DNA of 64,000 nucleotides from Myxococcales bacterium. GTDB taxonomy: Bacteria > Myxococcota_A > UBA9160 > UBA4427. The stretch spans positions 1 to 64,000 of the forward strand of contig JAAZXM010000007.1 of assembly GCA_014240165.1 (NCBI GenBank), in the 5' to 3' direction. How positions within the stretch are numbered: the first letter of the stretch is position 1; each line of letters opens with the position of its first letter. Below are positions 6,339-16,151 of this stretch, piece by piece. The notes under the pieces are model-generated. The model saw nothing but the letters and a program-made list of their open reading frames with translations, had not been told where the DNA came from and ran no database searches. The translations under genes and the position numbers were made by a program.

Positions 6339-9008
6339 TCAGGGCGAGATCAACGCTTCGGTGTAGGCATCCAGACGCACAACTCGGCGTGCGACCCGCA
6401 AGACTTCATTTGGACTTATAGCTGCGATCTGGGCCCCATAGTTCAGGTGCGCGTCCGGCCCGAGCCCGTAGAGATCATCGAGCGCGATATGCGCAGCTCT
6501 TGCTGCACTGCGTTGCTGGTCGATGGCGAAGTTGCCGATCAGATGCCGGTGGGTCCGCCCGAGTTCTTTCGCGTCCGGGGGCGCTTCGAGCAGGGCTTCC
6601 AGGTGTTCGAAGATTCCGCGACGCGCTTCGTCGACCTTCTCGGGTGCGCAGCCTATATAGACGGCGAAAAAGCCGGGTGCGGCTCCTTCGACGTTCATGG
6701 CACTCACCGAGTAGGCCAGGCTGCGGCGATCGCGCAGATCAAGGAAGAGCCTGCCCCCCTGACCCGCCAGCAATTGGGAGATCACCTCCAGGGCATGGCG
6801 GTCCGGGTCATCCACGGCCAGTCCGCGAAAGCCGACGACCAGGTGGGCCTGGGCGCGGTCCTTGTTTTCGGCGGCGTGTCGCACGCCGTCTTCTCGGGGC
6901 TCTGGCGCCGGCGCCGGGCGCTGGAAATCGCCGCCGGGAAGCGGCGCGAGGCGCTCGGAAAGATCATCGGCCAGACGCTGGCCCTCAATATCGCCCGCGG
7001 CGGCGACCACCAGGTTGGGCGCCCGGATCAGGCGATCGTGGTGCTCGCGAATCGCGTCAACGGTGAATGCTTCCACGCTCTCGCGTTCGCCCAGCATGGG
7101 GAGCCGGTAGGGATGTTGCTGGAACTCGGTTCGGGCGAAAAGAAGGAAGGCGCGCTGAGCCAGTTGGTCTTCTCGCCGGTCGATGGCCGCCAGGGTTTCC
7201 CGGCGCTCGCGTTCCAACTCGCTGGCCGCGAAGCGCGGCTCGAGCATGACATCCCGAAGCAGATCGAGGCTCGGAGCCAGGTTCTGACTCGTGGTTTCGA
7301 GCGTGAACCCGAGACTGCTCCGCCCGGAGAAACCACTGACGTCGCTGGCGAGGTCTTCCACCGCCTCGGCAAATTCGGTGGCGTCGAGGGCGCGGGTTCC
7401 CCGGCTCCACATGGAGGCCAGAAAACTCGATCGCCCCGCCGAGCTTTGCTCCTCGGCGAGTTGCCCGCCGAGAAAGGCCGCGCGCAGGGCCACCACCGGG
7501 AGGTCGCGCCGCGGGTCCACATGAAGCACCGCACCATCGGGGAGCGGATAGGTTTCGATTCCGGCGGGCTCGCTCGGGGAGGGCGCCGGGGCCTTGTCGG
7601 TTGCCCTGTTGGGTTTGGCTGCGGTCTCTGCGGCTGGCTGCGCTGCTTGGCCCTTCGGCGCCCGAAAATCCTGGCGCGCCCGCGCGGCGCCGGCGCCCAG
7701 GGCATTCGCCATGGCTTCGGCGTCGAGGGTGTCGCCCTCCCGGTCGGGTACCAGGGCGGCTGCGGTCAGAAGTTCGGGCGCGAGGTATTCCTGGGCGACG
7801 CGCAAGAGATCTTCCCGGGTGGCGCCGCGCAGGGTTTCGAAATAACGCGCCTCGCTGCGCCAGTCGCCGCCGAGTACTTCGAAGCTTCCCAATTTATTCG
7901 CCAGGCCCGAAACGCTCTCTCGCTCGAAGTGTTCGCTGGAGAGGAAATTTGTCCGGGCGCGCTCGAATTCTCGGGGGCTGACGGGTTCGATGCGAAGCCG
8001 CTCGACCTCGGCCGCGACTGCCTCCAGAGCCTTGCGGCTGCGGGCTTCATTGCTCTCGAGACCAATGGAAAAGAGTCCGCGGTCGTAGGGGCTGTAGCTC
8101 GATGAATCGATCCGGTCGACCAGGCCGCTCCCCTCGCGGATGCTTCGCACCAGGCGGCTGGATTCGCATTCGCCCAGCACGAAGGCGAGCAGGTCGAGGT
8201 AGGTTGCATCCTCGTCCCGAAAGCGTGCGCCGGGCCAGCAGAGATCGAAACGCTGGGCCTCGAAGGGCCGGCGCTCCACCACGCTGGCCGGTCCTTCGGA
8301 CGGCGGTTCCGGGGGCCGCCGTCGCTGGGCGCCGGCGGGCTCGCGCCCGGCGAAGCGTTCGGCGAGTTGCGCCGCCAGGGCCGGGGCGTCGAAATCTCCT
8401 GCCGCAACGCAGGTGAGGTTGTCGGGTGCATACCAGCGCTCAAAGAAAGAGAGACAGCCGTTGCGGTCGAGGCCGGCGACGCTTTCCGGGGTGCCGAGTA
8501 TGGGCGCCCGGTAGGGATGAACATTGTAGGCCTGGCGGAAGCTCAGGTCGGAGAGCACGTGGCCCGGCGAATCCTCCGAGCGCCGGATCTCTTCGATCAC
8601 TACCTGCTGCTCGCGTTCGATCTCGGCCGAGTCGAAAATCGAGTGGCTCACCATGTCGGTGAGAACATCCACCGCGGTGATCAGGGAATCCGAAGGGACA
8701 GTGGCGTAGTACACGGTGACGTCAAAGGACGTGTAGGCGTTGACGCGCCCGCCCGCCCCCTCGATCTCGCCCGCGACGTCGCCCACGCCCCGGCTGGGCG
8801 TGCCCTTGAAGAGCATGTGCTCGTGAAAATGGGCGAGGCCTTTTTCTCCGGGGCCCTCGTCCGCGGATCCCACCCCCGCCCAGATTTGCAGGTCGGCCAC
8901 CGGGGAGCGGTGGGCGGGGCGCAGCAGCAGGGTGAGCCCGTTGTCGAGCTTTTCGTAGTAGACGTCTTCTTGGGGCACGGAGTCGGCCGAGGGTACCCAA
9001 GCGGCCAT
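6339..9008 (-). CDS. M16-family zinc peptidase, fused two-half form
   Basis: Insulinase/pitrilysin-family metalloprotease of 889 aa. The N-terminal half carries the inverted zinc motif HFHEH (His60, Glu63, His64) and the downstream EEIRRSED region that supplies the third ligand. A Pro/Ala/Lys-rich linker near residues 450-500 joins a second M16-like half that has no HxxEH and is probably the non-catalytic lobe. In many relatives the two halves are separate proteins. No clear signal peptide is present at this start, so localisation is uncertain. Divergent from hemW with only 32 bp between starts. Confidence 0.92.
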   Translation of the reverse strand: MAAWVPSADSVPQEDVYYEKLDNGLTLLLRPAHRSPVADLQIWAGVGSADEGPGEKGLAHFHEHMLFKGTPSRGVGDVAGEIEGAGGRVNAYTSFDVTVYYATVPSDSLITAVDVLTDMVSHSIFDSAEIEREQQVVIEEIRRSEDSPGHVLSDLSFRQAYNVHPYRAPILGTPESVAGLDRNGCLSFFERWYAPDNLTCVAAGDFDAPALAAQLAERFAGREPAGAQRRRPPEPPSEGPASVVERRPFEAQRFDLCWPGARFRDEDATYLDLLAFVLGECESSRLVRSIREGSGLVDRIDSSSYSPYDRGLFSIGLESNEARSRKALEAVAAEVERLRIEPVSPREFERARTNFLSSEHFERESVSGLANKLGSFEVLGGDWRSEARYFETLRGATREDLLRVAQEYLAPELLTAAALVPDREGDTLDAEAMANALGAGAARARQDFRAPKGQAAQPAAETAAKPNRATDKAPAPSPSEPAGIETYPLPDGAVLHVDPRRDLPVVALRAAFLGGQLAEEQSSAGRSSFLASMWSRGTRALDATEFAEAVEDLASDVSGFSGRSSLGFTLETTSQNLAPSLDLLRDVMLEPRFAASELERERRETLAAIDRREDQLAQRAFLLFARTEFQQHPYRLPMLGERESVEAFTVDAIREHHDRLIRAPNLVVAAAGDIEGQRLADDLSERLAPLPGGDFQRPAPAPEPREDGVRHAAENKDRAQAHLVVGFRGLAVDDPDRHALEVISQLLAGQGGRLFLDLRDRRSLAYSVSAMNVEGAAPGFFAVYIGCAPEKVDEARRGIFEHLEALLEAPPDAKELGRTHRHLIGNFAIDQQRSAARAAHIALDDLYGLGPDAHLNYGAQIAAISPNEVLRVARRVVRLDAYTEALISP

Positions 9009-9040
9009 CCCCGCGCCCGCGCCTGCCCTACATTGCGTTC

Positions 9041-10222
9041 ATGGCCTCCTCGGTGGGCGTCTACGTCCACATCCCCTTCTGCACCCGAATCTGCCCCTAC
9101 TGCGATTTCGCCGTGGAGGCGGCGGGGGATGCCAGCGCTTGGCAAGCCCGGGAGGAGGCCTATGTCCAGGCTTTGCTCGCCGAATTGGCGCTTCGCCAGC
9201 CGCGCTTCGCCGGCCGGGCCCTGGCGAGCCTCTACTTCGGAGGCGGGACGCCCTCGCTTTTCCGCCCGGATTCGCTGGCCCGGATTCGGGAGGCGGTGGA
9301 AGCCGCCTTTGTGCCGGCCGCCGAGCCCTTGGAGATCACCCTCGAGGTCAACCCCAGCAGCGTCGAGCGCGAGCGGCTTCCTGGGTTTCGGAGCGAGGCC
9401 GGAGTCAACCGCTTGTCGGTGGGGATTCAATCCTTCGATGACAGCCTGCTCAAGGCTCTGGGCCGAGGCCACGGCGCCGACGCGAGTCGCCAGACATGGG
9501 AAGCCGCCCGCCGAGCGGGTTTTGAGAACCTTTCCCTGGACCTGATCTTCGCCGCGCTTCACCAGACCGAGGCTGGCCTGGAGGCGGACCTGGCCGAGGC
9601 CCTGGCGGCAGAGCCCGAACACGTTTCCTGTTACGAACTCGTCTATGAGCCGGGGACGCCTTTTGGGCGGGCCGCCGCCGAGGGTCGCCTGGCTCCGTAT
9701 TCCGAAGAGGGTTCGGCGGATATGGCCGAGCGCATCGAGGATCGCCTGGGGGCGGCGGGCTATGCGCGCTACGAGCTCACCAACTACGCCCGGCCCGGCT
9801 ACGAAGCCGTCCACAACCGGCGCTATTGGCAGCGCCGGCCCGTCCTCGCCCTCGGAGTCGGCGCGCATTCCACCGATCCGCCGGATGCCGCTCGCCCCCA
9901 CGGCGCGCGTCATGCCAACCCGCGTATGCGGGCGGCCTGGCAAGAAGCGGTGGCGTCGGGCCGCTGGCCCCTGGGAGAGGAGGAAGTGCTCTCTCAAGGC
10001 GACGCCATGGCCGAGGCCTGTTTTCTTGGCCTCCGGTGCGCGGAAGGCCTGGACGAGGCGGCTTTCCAGGCGGAATTCGGAATTTCGCCTCGGGCGCAAT
10101 TTGGCGAGGCCATTGCGCGTTTCCTGGAAGAAGGGCTTCTCGAGGCTCGGGGGCCCCACGCCCTTCGGCTCACCCGTCGCGGGCGCATGCTGGCCGATAC
10201 GGTTTGCGCCGAATTCGTCTAG
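9041..10222 (+). CDS. hemW: HemW-type radical SAM protein
   Basis: Radical SAM protein of the HemN/HemW family (393 aa). The [4Fe-4S] site CTRICPYC (Cys14, Cys18, Cys21) sits in VHIPFC near the N-terminus, followed by the GGGTPS loop typical of the family and a C-terminal winged region. HemW proteins are haem-binding chaperones rather than coproporphyrinogen oxidases; the short N-terminus and the lack of a fourth Cys right after the cluster motif favour HemW over HemN. Convergent with the following hydrolase (9-bp gap). Confidence 0.92.
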   Translation: MASSVGVYVHIPFCTRICPYCDFAVEAAGDASAWQAREEAYVQALLAELALRQPRFAGRALASLYFGGGTPSLFRPDSLARIREAVEAAFVPAAEPLEITLEVNPSSVERERLPGFRSEAGVNRLSVGIQSFDDSLLKALGRGHGADASRQTWEAARRAGFENLSLDLIFAALHQTEAGLEADLAEALAAEPEHVSCYELVYEPGTPFGRAAAEGRLAPYSEEGSADMAERIEDRLGAAGYARYELTNYARPGYEAVHNRRYWQRRPVLALGVGAHSTDPPDAARPHGARHANPRMRAAWQEAVASGRWPLGEEEVLSQGDAMAEACFLGLRCAEGLDEAAFQAEFGISPRAQFGEAIARFLEEGLLEARGPHALRLTRRGRMLADTVCAEFV

Positions 10223-10231
10223 CCCGGCCGA

Positions 10232-10954
10232 TCAGGACGCGTGGGTCTGCAGGAACTCCACCACGCGCTGTGCCGATGCCTGGACGGCAGCGCCTTCCTT
10301 CCAGTCTTCGATGAGTTCGGCCCGGGGCGCGAGGTCGGCGACTTCGCGGCTGATGGCCTCGGGGTGGTAGAGGTCGTTGCCCATGAGAACCAGCAACGGG
10401 TTCTCGACGCCCCGAACGAAATCCCGGGAGACATTGAAGAGGAAATCGCCGTCGTACATGTTGCTGCGGAAGCTTTCCCAATCCCCTTCGGCGACTTCGG
10501 GTCGACCCGGGCGCAGGTCTTCTGCCCAACTGTCGAACATGGCGTAGAACGCCTCGCGGTTTTCGTCGCTGTGGCCAATGGGCTGAACCAGCACGGCCCC
10601 GGCCACCCGCTGGGCATCGGCCTCGATCAGCCCGAGCGCATAGGGGCCGCCGATGCAGCAGCCAAGGACATGGCACCGGTCGATCTCCAATGCATCGAGC
10701 AGGGCGACGTGGTCCGCCGCGTAGGTCCCCCACCCATCGCTCCCCTGGATCGGCGCTTCGGATCCGCCCGCATTGCGTTGGTCCATGGCGATGACGCGAA
10801 AATGGGGCGAGAGCACGTCAATGGGATTCCAGGGCATGCGTTCCCAGACATCGATCTTGGAGTGCATGCCGCCGGGGGCAAAAAGAAGGATCGGGAAGCC
10901 CTCCCCGAAGGTTTCGTAGTGGATCTTCAGTTCGCCTTCCTGCCAGATGGGCAT
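10232..10954 (-). CDS. alpha/beta hydrolase with cysteine nucleophile
   Basis: Alpha/beta-hydrolase fold protein of 240 aa, probably cytosolic. The nucleophile elbow is GCCIG (98-102) instead of GxSxG, putting Cys100 at the catalytic position as in dienelactone-hydrolase-like enzymes. The oxyanion region is FAPGGMHS and MDQRNAGGS follows strand 4. ATG 10954 is fixed by GAGGAGGGG immediately upstream; the longer open frame would run into the hrcA promoter region. Substrate unknown. Convergent with hemW. Confidence 0.8.
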   Translation of the reverse strand: MPIWQEGELKIHYETFGEGFPILLFAPGGMHSKIDVWERMPWNPIDVLSPHFRVIAMDQRNAGGSEAPIQGSDGWGTYAADHVALLDALEIDRCHVLGCCIGGPYALGLIEADAQRVAGAVLVQPIGHSDENREAFYAMFDSWAEDLRPGRPEVAEGDWESFRSNMYDGDFLFNVSRDFVRGVENPLLVLMGNDLYHPEAISREVADLAPRAELIEDWKEGAAVQASAQRVVEFLQTHAS

Positions 10955-11078
10955 GGCCCCTCCTCGAGTTCTGCCCCAGGCCCGGGCGCCGGGCGGGTCC
11001 CGCACGGTAGGGGAGGGGCGAGCTACGGGCACGGGGCGCGTGGGCGCGGAGGGCCGCCGGCCTTGGGGCCCCGGGCGA

Positions 11079-11107
11079 TTGACGGCCCGGCGCCGCGATG
11101 TTAGATA
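11079..11107 (+). promoter_or_regulatory. candidate sigma-70 promoter of hrcA operon
   Basis: TTGACG (11079-11084), 17-bp spacer, TAGATA (11102-11107). The start site would lie near 11114, giving a leader of about 40 nt before hrcA. The -10 match is only fair. No CIRCE-like dyad was found between 10955 and 11153. Confidence 0.4.
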
Positions 11108-11153
11108 CACGTGGCTGAATTTATTGACGTTTTTTCCGGATAGGGAGAGATCG

Positions 11154-12272
11154 ATGAGTCCCCACCGTGAGGACAGACGCGCCGCCCGCCGCCCGATGCC
11201 AGGGCTGACCGAGCGCCAGCGCATGGTGCTTCGCGCCGTGGTCACCGCCTACGTGGCCGAGGCCGCGCCCACGTCATCGGCGATGGTTTCCCACTTGCTC
11301 CCGGTGGCGCTTTCCAGCGCCAGCATTCGCAATACCATGGCCGACCTTTCGGAGTTGGGGTTGATCGAAAAGCCCCATGCGTCCGCCGGGCGGGTGCCCA
11401 CATCAACGGGGCTGCAGCTTTTTGTTGAGCAATTGCTGAACACCCAGGAACTCGCTGATTTCGATCGGCGCTCGTTGTCCAGCGCTTGCCAGGAGGTCTC
11501 CCACGAAAGTGTGACGCGTTGGGTTTCCCGGCTGCTTTCCGAGCGAACCCATCAACTCGGCTTCGTCGTCACCCCGCGAATCGAGCGGGTTCCCATGCGA
11601 CACGTGAGCTTTGTGCGCGTGGCCCGGGATCAATTGCTCGCGGTTCTGGTTCCCGAGGCGGGTCCGATCCAGCAGCGTGTCATCGGAGATATCGGTTTTG
11701 GTGACCAGGCGGAACTCGATGCGGTGGCGGCCCAACTCAATGAGAAACTCGCGGGGCGAACCCTGGGTGAGATGCGCGCCCTGCTCGAGCGCGAATTGAG
11801 CGACCTTCGGAGCGAGGCCCGTGGCCTCTACTTCAGGATGGCCGATCTGGGTATTCGCGCCTTTGCGGCTTCTGCTCAAGAAGAAGAAGACCTGGTGATC
11901 ACCACGCGCTCGGCGTTGCTCAGCCAGCCCGAGTTCAATGATCCCGGCCGCACTCGGGCGGTCTTCGAAGCGGTCGAAACCAATCGACGCCTGCTCGATG
12001 TCATCGGCCGGGTTCTCGAGGATCCGCGGGATTCGGTCTCGGTTTCCCTCGGCGAAGAACTCGAAGAATTGGGCCTGCATAATTGTGCCATGGTCGCGGT
12101 CTCCTACGGGCATGCGCGGCCGTCTACCCTGGCCGATGATGGAATAGCGCCCGAGGAAGACCCGGCCCTGGGTGTCCTCGGGGTGATCGGCCCCAATCGC
12201 ATGGATTACGGCCGGGTGATTCCCCTCGTGAGCTATTGCTCACGATTGGTGACCGAGAAACTTTCCCCTTAG
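11154..12272 (+). CDS. hrcA: heat-inducible transcription repressor HrcA
   Basis: HrcA (372 aa), dimeric repressor of chaperone genes that binds CIRCE operators and responds to GroEL availability. The N-terminal winged helix shows LTERQRMVLRAVV, SSASIRNTMADLSELG and KPHASAGRVPT, all HrcA hallmarks. A GAF-like and dimerisation region follows. ATG 11154 has GGGAGA upstream; an N-terminal basic extension precedes the helix-turn-helix. First gene of hrcA-grpE-dnaK-dnaJ. A CIRCE-like operator is seen at groES (38142-38168). Confidence 0.95.
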   Translation: MSPHREDRRAARRPMPGLTERQRMVLRAVVTAYVAEAAPTSSAMVSHLLPVALSSASIRNTMADLSELGLIEKPHASAGRVPTSTGLQLFVEQLLNTQELADFDRRSLSSACQEVSHESVTRWVSRLLSERTHQLGFVVTPRIERVPMRHVSFVRVARDQLLAVLVPEAGPIQQRVIGDIGFGDQAELDAVAAQLNEKLAGRTLGEMRALLERELSDLRSEARGLYFRMADLGIRAFAASAQEEEDLVITTRSALLSQPEFNDPGRTRAVFEAVETNRRLLDVIGRVLEDPRDSVSVSLGEELEELGLHNCAMVAVSYGHARPSTLADDGIAPEEDPALGVLGVIGPNRMDYGRVIPLVSYCSRLVTEKLSP

Positions 12273-12300
12273 GGGTTCCGCGGTAGGAGCGAGTGAAGAC

Positions 12301-12969
12301 ATGACGCCGCCCAAGAAAAAGAAGAGCGAAGAGTCCGAAGACGGCCCGAGTGTTGAGCCGGGAGAGGAACTCGCCGAGGCCCTACGCGAGGCGAGCGAGG
12401 CCGTGTCCGACCCCGCTGCGCCCGCCGAGCCGGAGAGCGGGGAAGAGCCCGCACCGGGTCCGGAGGCCCAATTGGAGGCCCTGAGGGCCGAACTCGACCA
12501 GACCCAGGACCGCTTCGTGCGCCTGCAGGCCGAGTTCGACAACTTTCGCCGGCGCAGTCTCAAAGAGCGTCAGGAAAGCCTCCAATACGGTCATCAGAAT
12601 CTCGTCAAGGATTTGCTCGCAACGGTCGATAACCTTGAACGGGCTCTGGGACATTCGGCGGAAGATGCCAGTTCGGATGCCGAGAGCGTCGTTCAGGGAA
12701 TCGAGTTGGTGAAGCGCGAACTGCTCGGCGCCCTGGGGAAGCACGGAGTCAAGGTCATTGAGCCCCAGGAGGAGGCATTCGATCCGACGTATCACGAGGC
12801 GATGGGACAGTTGCCCCACGCTTCCCTCGCGCCGAATACGGTCGTCGAGGTTCTCCAGAAGGGATACATGATCAACGACCGCATGCTTCGCCCAGCAAGA
12901 GTTCTCGTGGCCCGGAAACCCACGGAGCAGGAGGCGGCGGCAGCGGAGGCCGATAAAGAAAAAAGCTGA
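12301..12969 (+). CDS. grpE: nucleotide exchange factor GrpE
   Basis: GrpE (222 aa) releases ADP from DnaK. It has a long acidic, disordered N-terminus (about residues 1-55), a long helix that would form the dimer coiled coil (about 55-115, including FVRLQAEFDNFRRR), and the beta-wing domain with HEAMGQLPH and VVEVLQKGYMINDRMLRPA near the end. 28 bp downstream of hrcA, TAGGAG upstream of ATG. Confidence 0.96.
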   Translation: MTPPKKKKSEESEDGPSVEPGEELAEALREASEAVSDPAAPAEPESGEEPAPGPEAQLEALRAELDQTQDRFVRLQAEFDNFRRRSLKERQESLQYGHQNLVKDLLATVDNLERALGHSAEDASSDAESVVQGIELVKRELLGALGKHGVKVIEPQEEAFDPTYHEAMGQLPHASLAPNTVVEVLQKGYMINDRMLRPARVLVARKPTEQEAAAAEADKEKS

Positions 12970-12977
12970 GTCCGGAA

Positions 12978-13013
12978 CTCTTCGCTTTCGAAGCCGAGTC
13001 CGGAAGCGAAGAG
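12978..13013 (+). promoter_or_regulatory. hairpin overlapping the dnaK ribosome-binding site
   Basis: CTCTTCGCTT (12978-12987) is exactly complementary to AAGCGAAGAG (13004-13013), with a 16-nt loop. The right arm includes the first three bases of the Shine-Dalgarno tract GAGGAAAGGG (13011-13020) that serves ATG 13027. The fold would partly mask the dnaK ribosome-binding site and could act as an RNA thermometer; function is inferred. Confidence 0.5.
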
Positions 13014-13026
13014 GAAAGGGCACAGG

Positions 13027-14847
13027 ATGGGCGCCGTCATCGGAATCGACCTTGGGACCACGAATTCATGCGTGGCCTTCATGTCCGCCTCGGGCAGCGA
13101 GGTCATCGCGAATAGCGAAGGCTCGCGGACCACGCCTTCCATGGTGGCTCTCACCGAGAGTGGCGAGAAGTTGGCGGGCCAGGTCGCCAAGCGTCAGGCG
13201 GTGACCAACCCGGACCAGACGCTCTTCGCCATCAAGCGCTTGATCGGGCGAAAATTCGCATCGAGCGAGGTTTCCGCCTTTGCGGCGGTGGCTCCTTTTC
13301 CCATCGTCCCCGCCGATAACGGTGATGCCTGGGTGACCATCGGCGGCCGGGATTGCTCGCCCCAGGAAATCATCGCGACGATCCTCCAGAAAATGAAGGA
13401 TACCGCCAGCGACTTTCTCGACGAGGAAGTCGAAGGGGCCGTGATCACGGTTCCCGCCTATTTCAACGACGCCCAGCGCCAGGCGACCAAGGAAGCCGGA
13501 ACCATCGCGGGTCTCGAGGTTCTGCGGATCATCAACGAGCCCACCGCGGCCGCGTTGAGGTACGGGCTCGATGAGACCACCGAGAAGACCGTGGCGGTCT
13601 TCGACCTCGGTGGCGGGACTTTCGATATCTCGATTCTCCAGATCGGCGATGGGGTTTTTCAGGTCAAGAGCACCAACGGGGATACCTACCTGGGAGGCGA
13701 GGATTTCGATCGATGCATCGTCGAGCATCTCGCCGACGAGTTCAAAGGCGAGCACGGGATCGATCTGCGGAGCGACCCCATGGCGCTTCAACGGCTGAAG
13801 GAAGCCGCGGAGCGCGCAAAGCACGAACTCTCCTCCCTCGAGGAAACCGATCTCAACCTGCCTTTCGTGGCCTCTGACGAGGCCGGGCCCAAACACCTGG
13901 AAACCACGCTTTCCCGCGCATGCCTCGAGGAACTGACCGCTTCCCTGGTGGCGCGTCTCGAAGAGCCGTGTCGAACCGCGCTGCAAGACGCTGGCGTTCG
14001 AAGCGACGAACTGGACGAACTGATCCTGGTGGGCGGTATGACGCGAATGCCGCTGATCAGGGCGAAGGTGGAAGAAATTTTCGGAATGGAGCCGGGAACC
14101 GGGATGAACCCCGACGAGGTTGTGGCCGCGGGCGCGGCGATTCAGGCCGGTGTTCTTCGCGGAACCGTTCAGGATGTTCTGCTGCTCGATGTGACTCCGC
14201 TCTCCCTGGGCGTAGAGACCCAGGGCGGCGTCTTCACCAAGATTATCGAGAAGAACACGACGATTCCGGCAGAGAAGAGCCAGATCTTTTCCACCACCGA
14301 AGACAACCAGGACCGGGTGCGGATTCACGTTCTCCAAGGCGAGCGCGAGATGGCCCTGGACAACATGACCCTGGGCCGGTTCGAACTCGTCGGAATTCCC
14401 GAGGCGCCCAGGGGTGTTCCCCAGATCGAGGTCACGTTCGCTCTGGACCCCGATGGTGTGGCCCATGTTTCGGCCAAGGACCTTGGGACGGGCAAATCCC
14501 AGGGCATTGTTTTGACCGCCTCCAGCGGGCTCAGCGAGACGGAGGTTGAGAACCTCGTGGCAGAGGCGCGCCAGCACGCCGACGAAGACCTGGCCCTGCG
14601 CGGACGCACGGATCTGTGCAACAAACTCGAGGGCCTGGTCTATTCCACCGAACGGACGCTCGAGGAATTTGCCAGCGAGATCGGCAGCGCGGATCGCGAG
14701 CCCATGGAGGGCGCGCTTTCGGCTTCCCGGGCCAGCCTGGACAGCGGAGATGTCGACGAGTTGGAAGTCAGGATCGCCGAACTCTCTTCCCTGACCTACG
14801 CCCTGACCGAGAAGATCTACGCCGCATTGGGCGACGAAGTCGTCTAG
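13027..14847 (+). CDS. dnaK: molecular chaperone DnaK (Hsp70)
   Basis: Hsp70 chaperone (606 aa). ATPase-domain signatures: [13 protein letters not shown] at the N-terminus, [14 protein letters not shown], and the third signature beginning [13 protein letters not shown]. The substrate-binding domain and helical lid follow. It is about 30 residues shorter than E. coli DnaK and ends GDEVV, without the usual EEVKD-type tail. Lies 57 bp after grpE, with a leader hairpin over its ribosome-binding site. Confidence 0.97.
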   Translation: MGAVIGIDLGTTNSCVAFMSASGSEVIANSEGSRTTPSMVALTESGEKLAGQVAKRQAVTNPDQTLFAIKRLIGRKFASSEVSAFAAVAPFPIVPADNGDAWVTIGGRDCSPQEIIATILQKMKDTASDFLDEEVEGAVITVPAYFNDAQRQATKEAGTIAGLEVLRIINEPTAAALRYGLDETTEKTVAVFDLGGGTFDISILQIGDGVFQVKSTNGDTYLGGEDFDRCIVEHLADEFKGEHGIDLRSDPMALQRLKEAAERAKHELSSLEETDLNLPFVASDEAGPKHLETTLSRACLEELTASLVARLEEPCRTALQDAGVRSDELDELILVGGMTRMPLIRAKVEEIFGMEPGTGMNPDEVVAAGAAIQAGVLRGTVQDVLLLDVTPLSLGVETQGGVFTKIIEKNTTIPAEKSQIFSTTEDNQDRVRIHVLQGEREMALDNMTLGRFELVGIPEAPRGVPQIEVTFALDPDGVAHVSAKDLGTGKSQGIVLTASSGLSETEVENLVAEARQHADEDLALRGRTDLCNKLEGLVYSTERTLEEFASEIGSADREPMEGALSASRASLDSGDVDELEVRIAELSSLTYALTEKIYAALGDEVV

Positions 14848-15016
14848 ACTCCCCCAAGGGAAAACGAGAACGCCGGATCGAATTCGCCGCTCTCCGGCCC
14901 TTGACACTCGGGCTCGCGCGACGATTTGAGCGCGATCCGGGGATTGCCCGGTGGCCCGGTCGCTCTTGGCCCGGCCTGTGCAATTCGACGACCCACCGAA
15001 CCCGGGGCATCCGACT

Positions 15017-16150
15017 GTGAGCAAGCGCGACTACTACGAGGTGCTCGGGGTCGACCGGGGTGCCGGCGAAGCCGACCTGAAGACCGCCTATCGGCGCCTG
15101 GCCATGGAACACCACCCGGATCGGAACCCCGGCGATACCGTGGCCGAGGAGCGATTCAAGGAGGTCTCCGAGGCCTACTCCGTGCTTTCCGATGGGGAGA
15201 AGCGGGCGCGCTACGACCGCTTCGGCCACGCCGGGCTGGGCGGGGGCGGGGCCGGGGCACCGGATTTTGGCGATCTGGGCGGGTTTGGTGATCTCTTCAA
15301 CGACCTCTTCGGGGATATTTTTGGCGGTGGGGGCGGGCGCCGCGGACGCGGTCAGCGTGGTGCGGATCTCCGCTACAACCTCGAAATGGATCTCCAGGCG
15401 GTTCTCAGCGGCCTGACTTCCAGCATCGAGATCCCGAAGATGCGGAGCTGCGAGCCCTGTGGCGGCTCGGGCGCAGCCGAGGGGTCCTCACCGGAAACCT
15501 GTCCCCGTTGTCGTGGGGTGGGGCAGGTTGCTTTTCAGCAGGGCTTCTTTCGCGTCAACCGGCCCTGTGACGCGTGCTCGGGCGCGGGCGAGATCATTCG
15601 CGACCCGTGCAGGAGTTGCCGCGGGGGCGGGCGGGTGGAGTCTCGACAGAGCCTCCAGGTGAAGGTTCCGCCCGGGGTCGACGACGGTGCGCGGCTCCGA
15701 TTGGTGGGCGAGGGCGAAGCCGGAGTAGCGGGCGGCCCCCCCGGTGATCTCTACGTCGTGATCCATACCCGACCGCATCCCCTTTTCGAACGCGATGGCA
15801 CGGATCTCCATATCGAGGTTCCGGTGCCCTTCGTCCAGGCGGCCCTGGGGTCGAGGATCGAGGTTCCCACCCTCGAGGGGGCGGTGGAAATCGAAATGCC
15901 CGAGGGCACGCAATCGGGCAAGGTATTGCCCCTCAAGGGCATGGGGCTTCCCCCTCTGCAGCCCCGTTTGGACGCGGCCCGGCTCGAAAAGATGCGCGGC
16001 GATATCTTTGTGCGAATCTTCGTCGAGGTTCCCACGCGCCTGACCGACCGTCAGCGAGAGCTGCTCGAAGAGTTCGCGAGTGCGAGCGGCACCGAGGTTT
16101 CACCGGTCCACAGGCGCTTCGTCGACAAGCTGAAGGACTTCTTCGACTGA
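15017..16150 (+). CDS. dnaJ: co-chaperone DnaJ (Hsp40)
   Basis: DnaJ (377 aa from GTG 15017, encoding the usual [11 protein letters not shown] start). J-domain with HPD in [11 protein letters not shown], a Gly/Phe-rich linker, four CxxCxGxG zinc repeats ([32 protein letters not shown]) and two C-terminal substrate-binding domains. An in-frame ATG at 14951 would add 22 unusual residues and is rejected. The 169-bp gap after dnaK contains TTGACA (14901-14906) but no good -10 at the right distance. Confidence 0.96.
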   Translation: MSKRDYYEVLGVDRGAGEADLKTAYRRLAMEHHPDRNPGDTVAEERFKEVSEAYSVLSDGEKRARYDRFGHAGLGGGGAGAPDFGDLGGFGDLFNDLFGDIFGGGGGRRGRGQRGADLRYNLEMDLQAVLSGLTSSIEIPKMRSCEPCGGSGAAEGSSPETCPRCRGVGQVAFQQGFFRVNRPCDACSGAGEIIRDPCRSCRGGGRVESRQSLQVKVPPGVDDGARLRLVGEGEAGVAGGPPGDLYVVIHTRPHPLFERDGTDLHIEVPVPFVQAALGSRIEVPTLEGAVEIEMPEGTQSGKVLPLKGMGLPPLQPRLDAARLEKMRGDIFVRIFVEVPTRLTDRQRELLEEFASASGTEVSPVHRRFVDKLKDFFD

Positions 16151-16151
16151 A

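Noticed and set aside
14901-14929. Internal promoter before dnaJ (TTGACA at 14901)
   Set aside because: The hexamer at the right distance (ATTTGA) is a poor -10 box.
13066-15024. 652-codon open frame on the minus strand opposite dnaK
   Set aside because: Low-complexity, Arg/Gly/Asp-rich product with no recognisable domain; a normal side effect of GC-rich codon use in dnaK. Similar antisense frames lie opposite ggt, lon and groEL.
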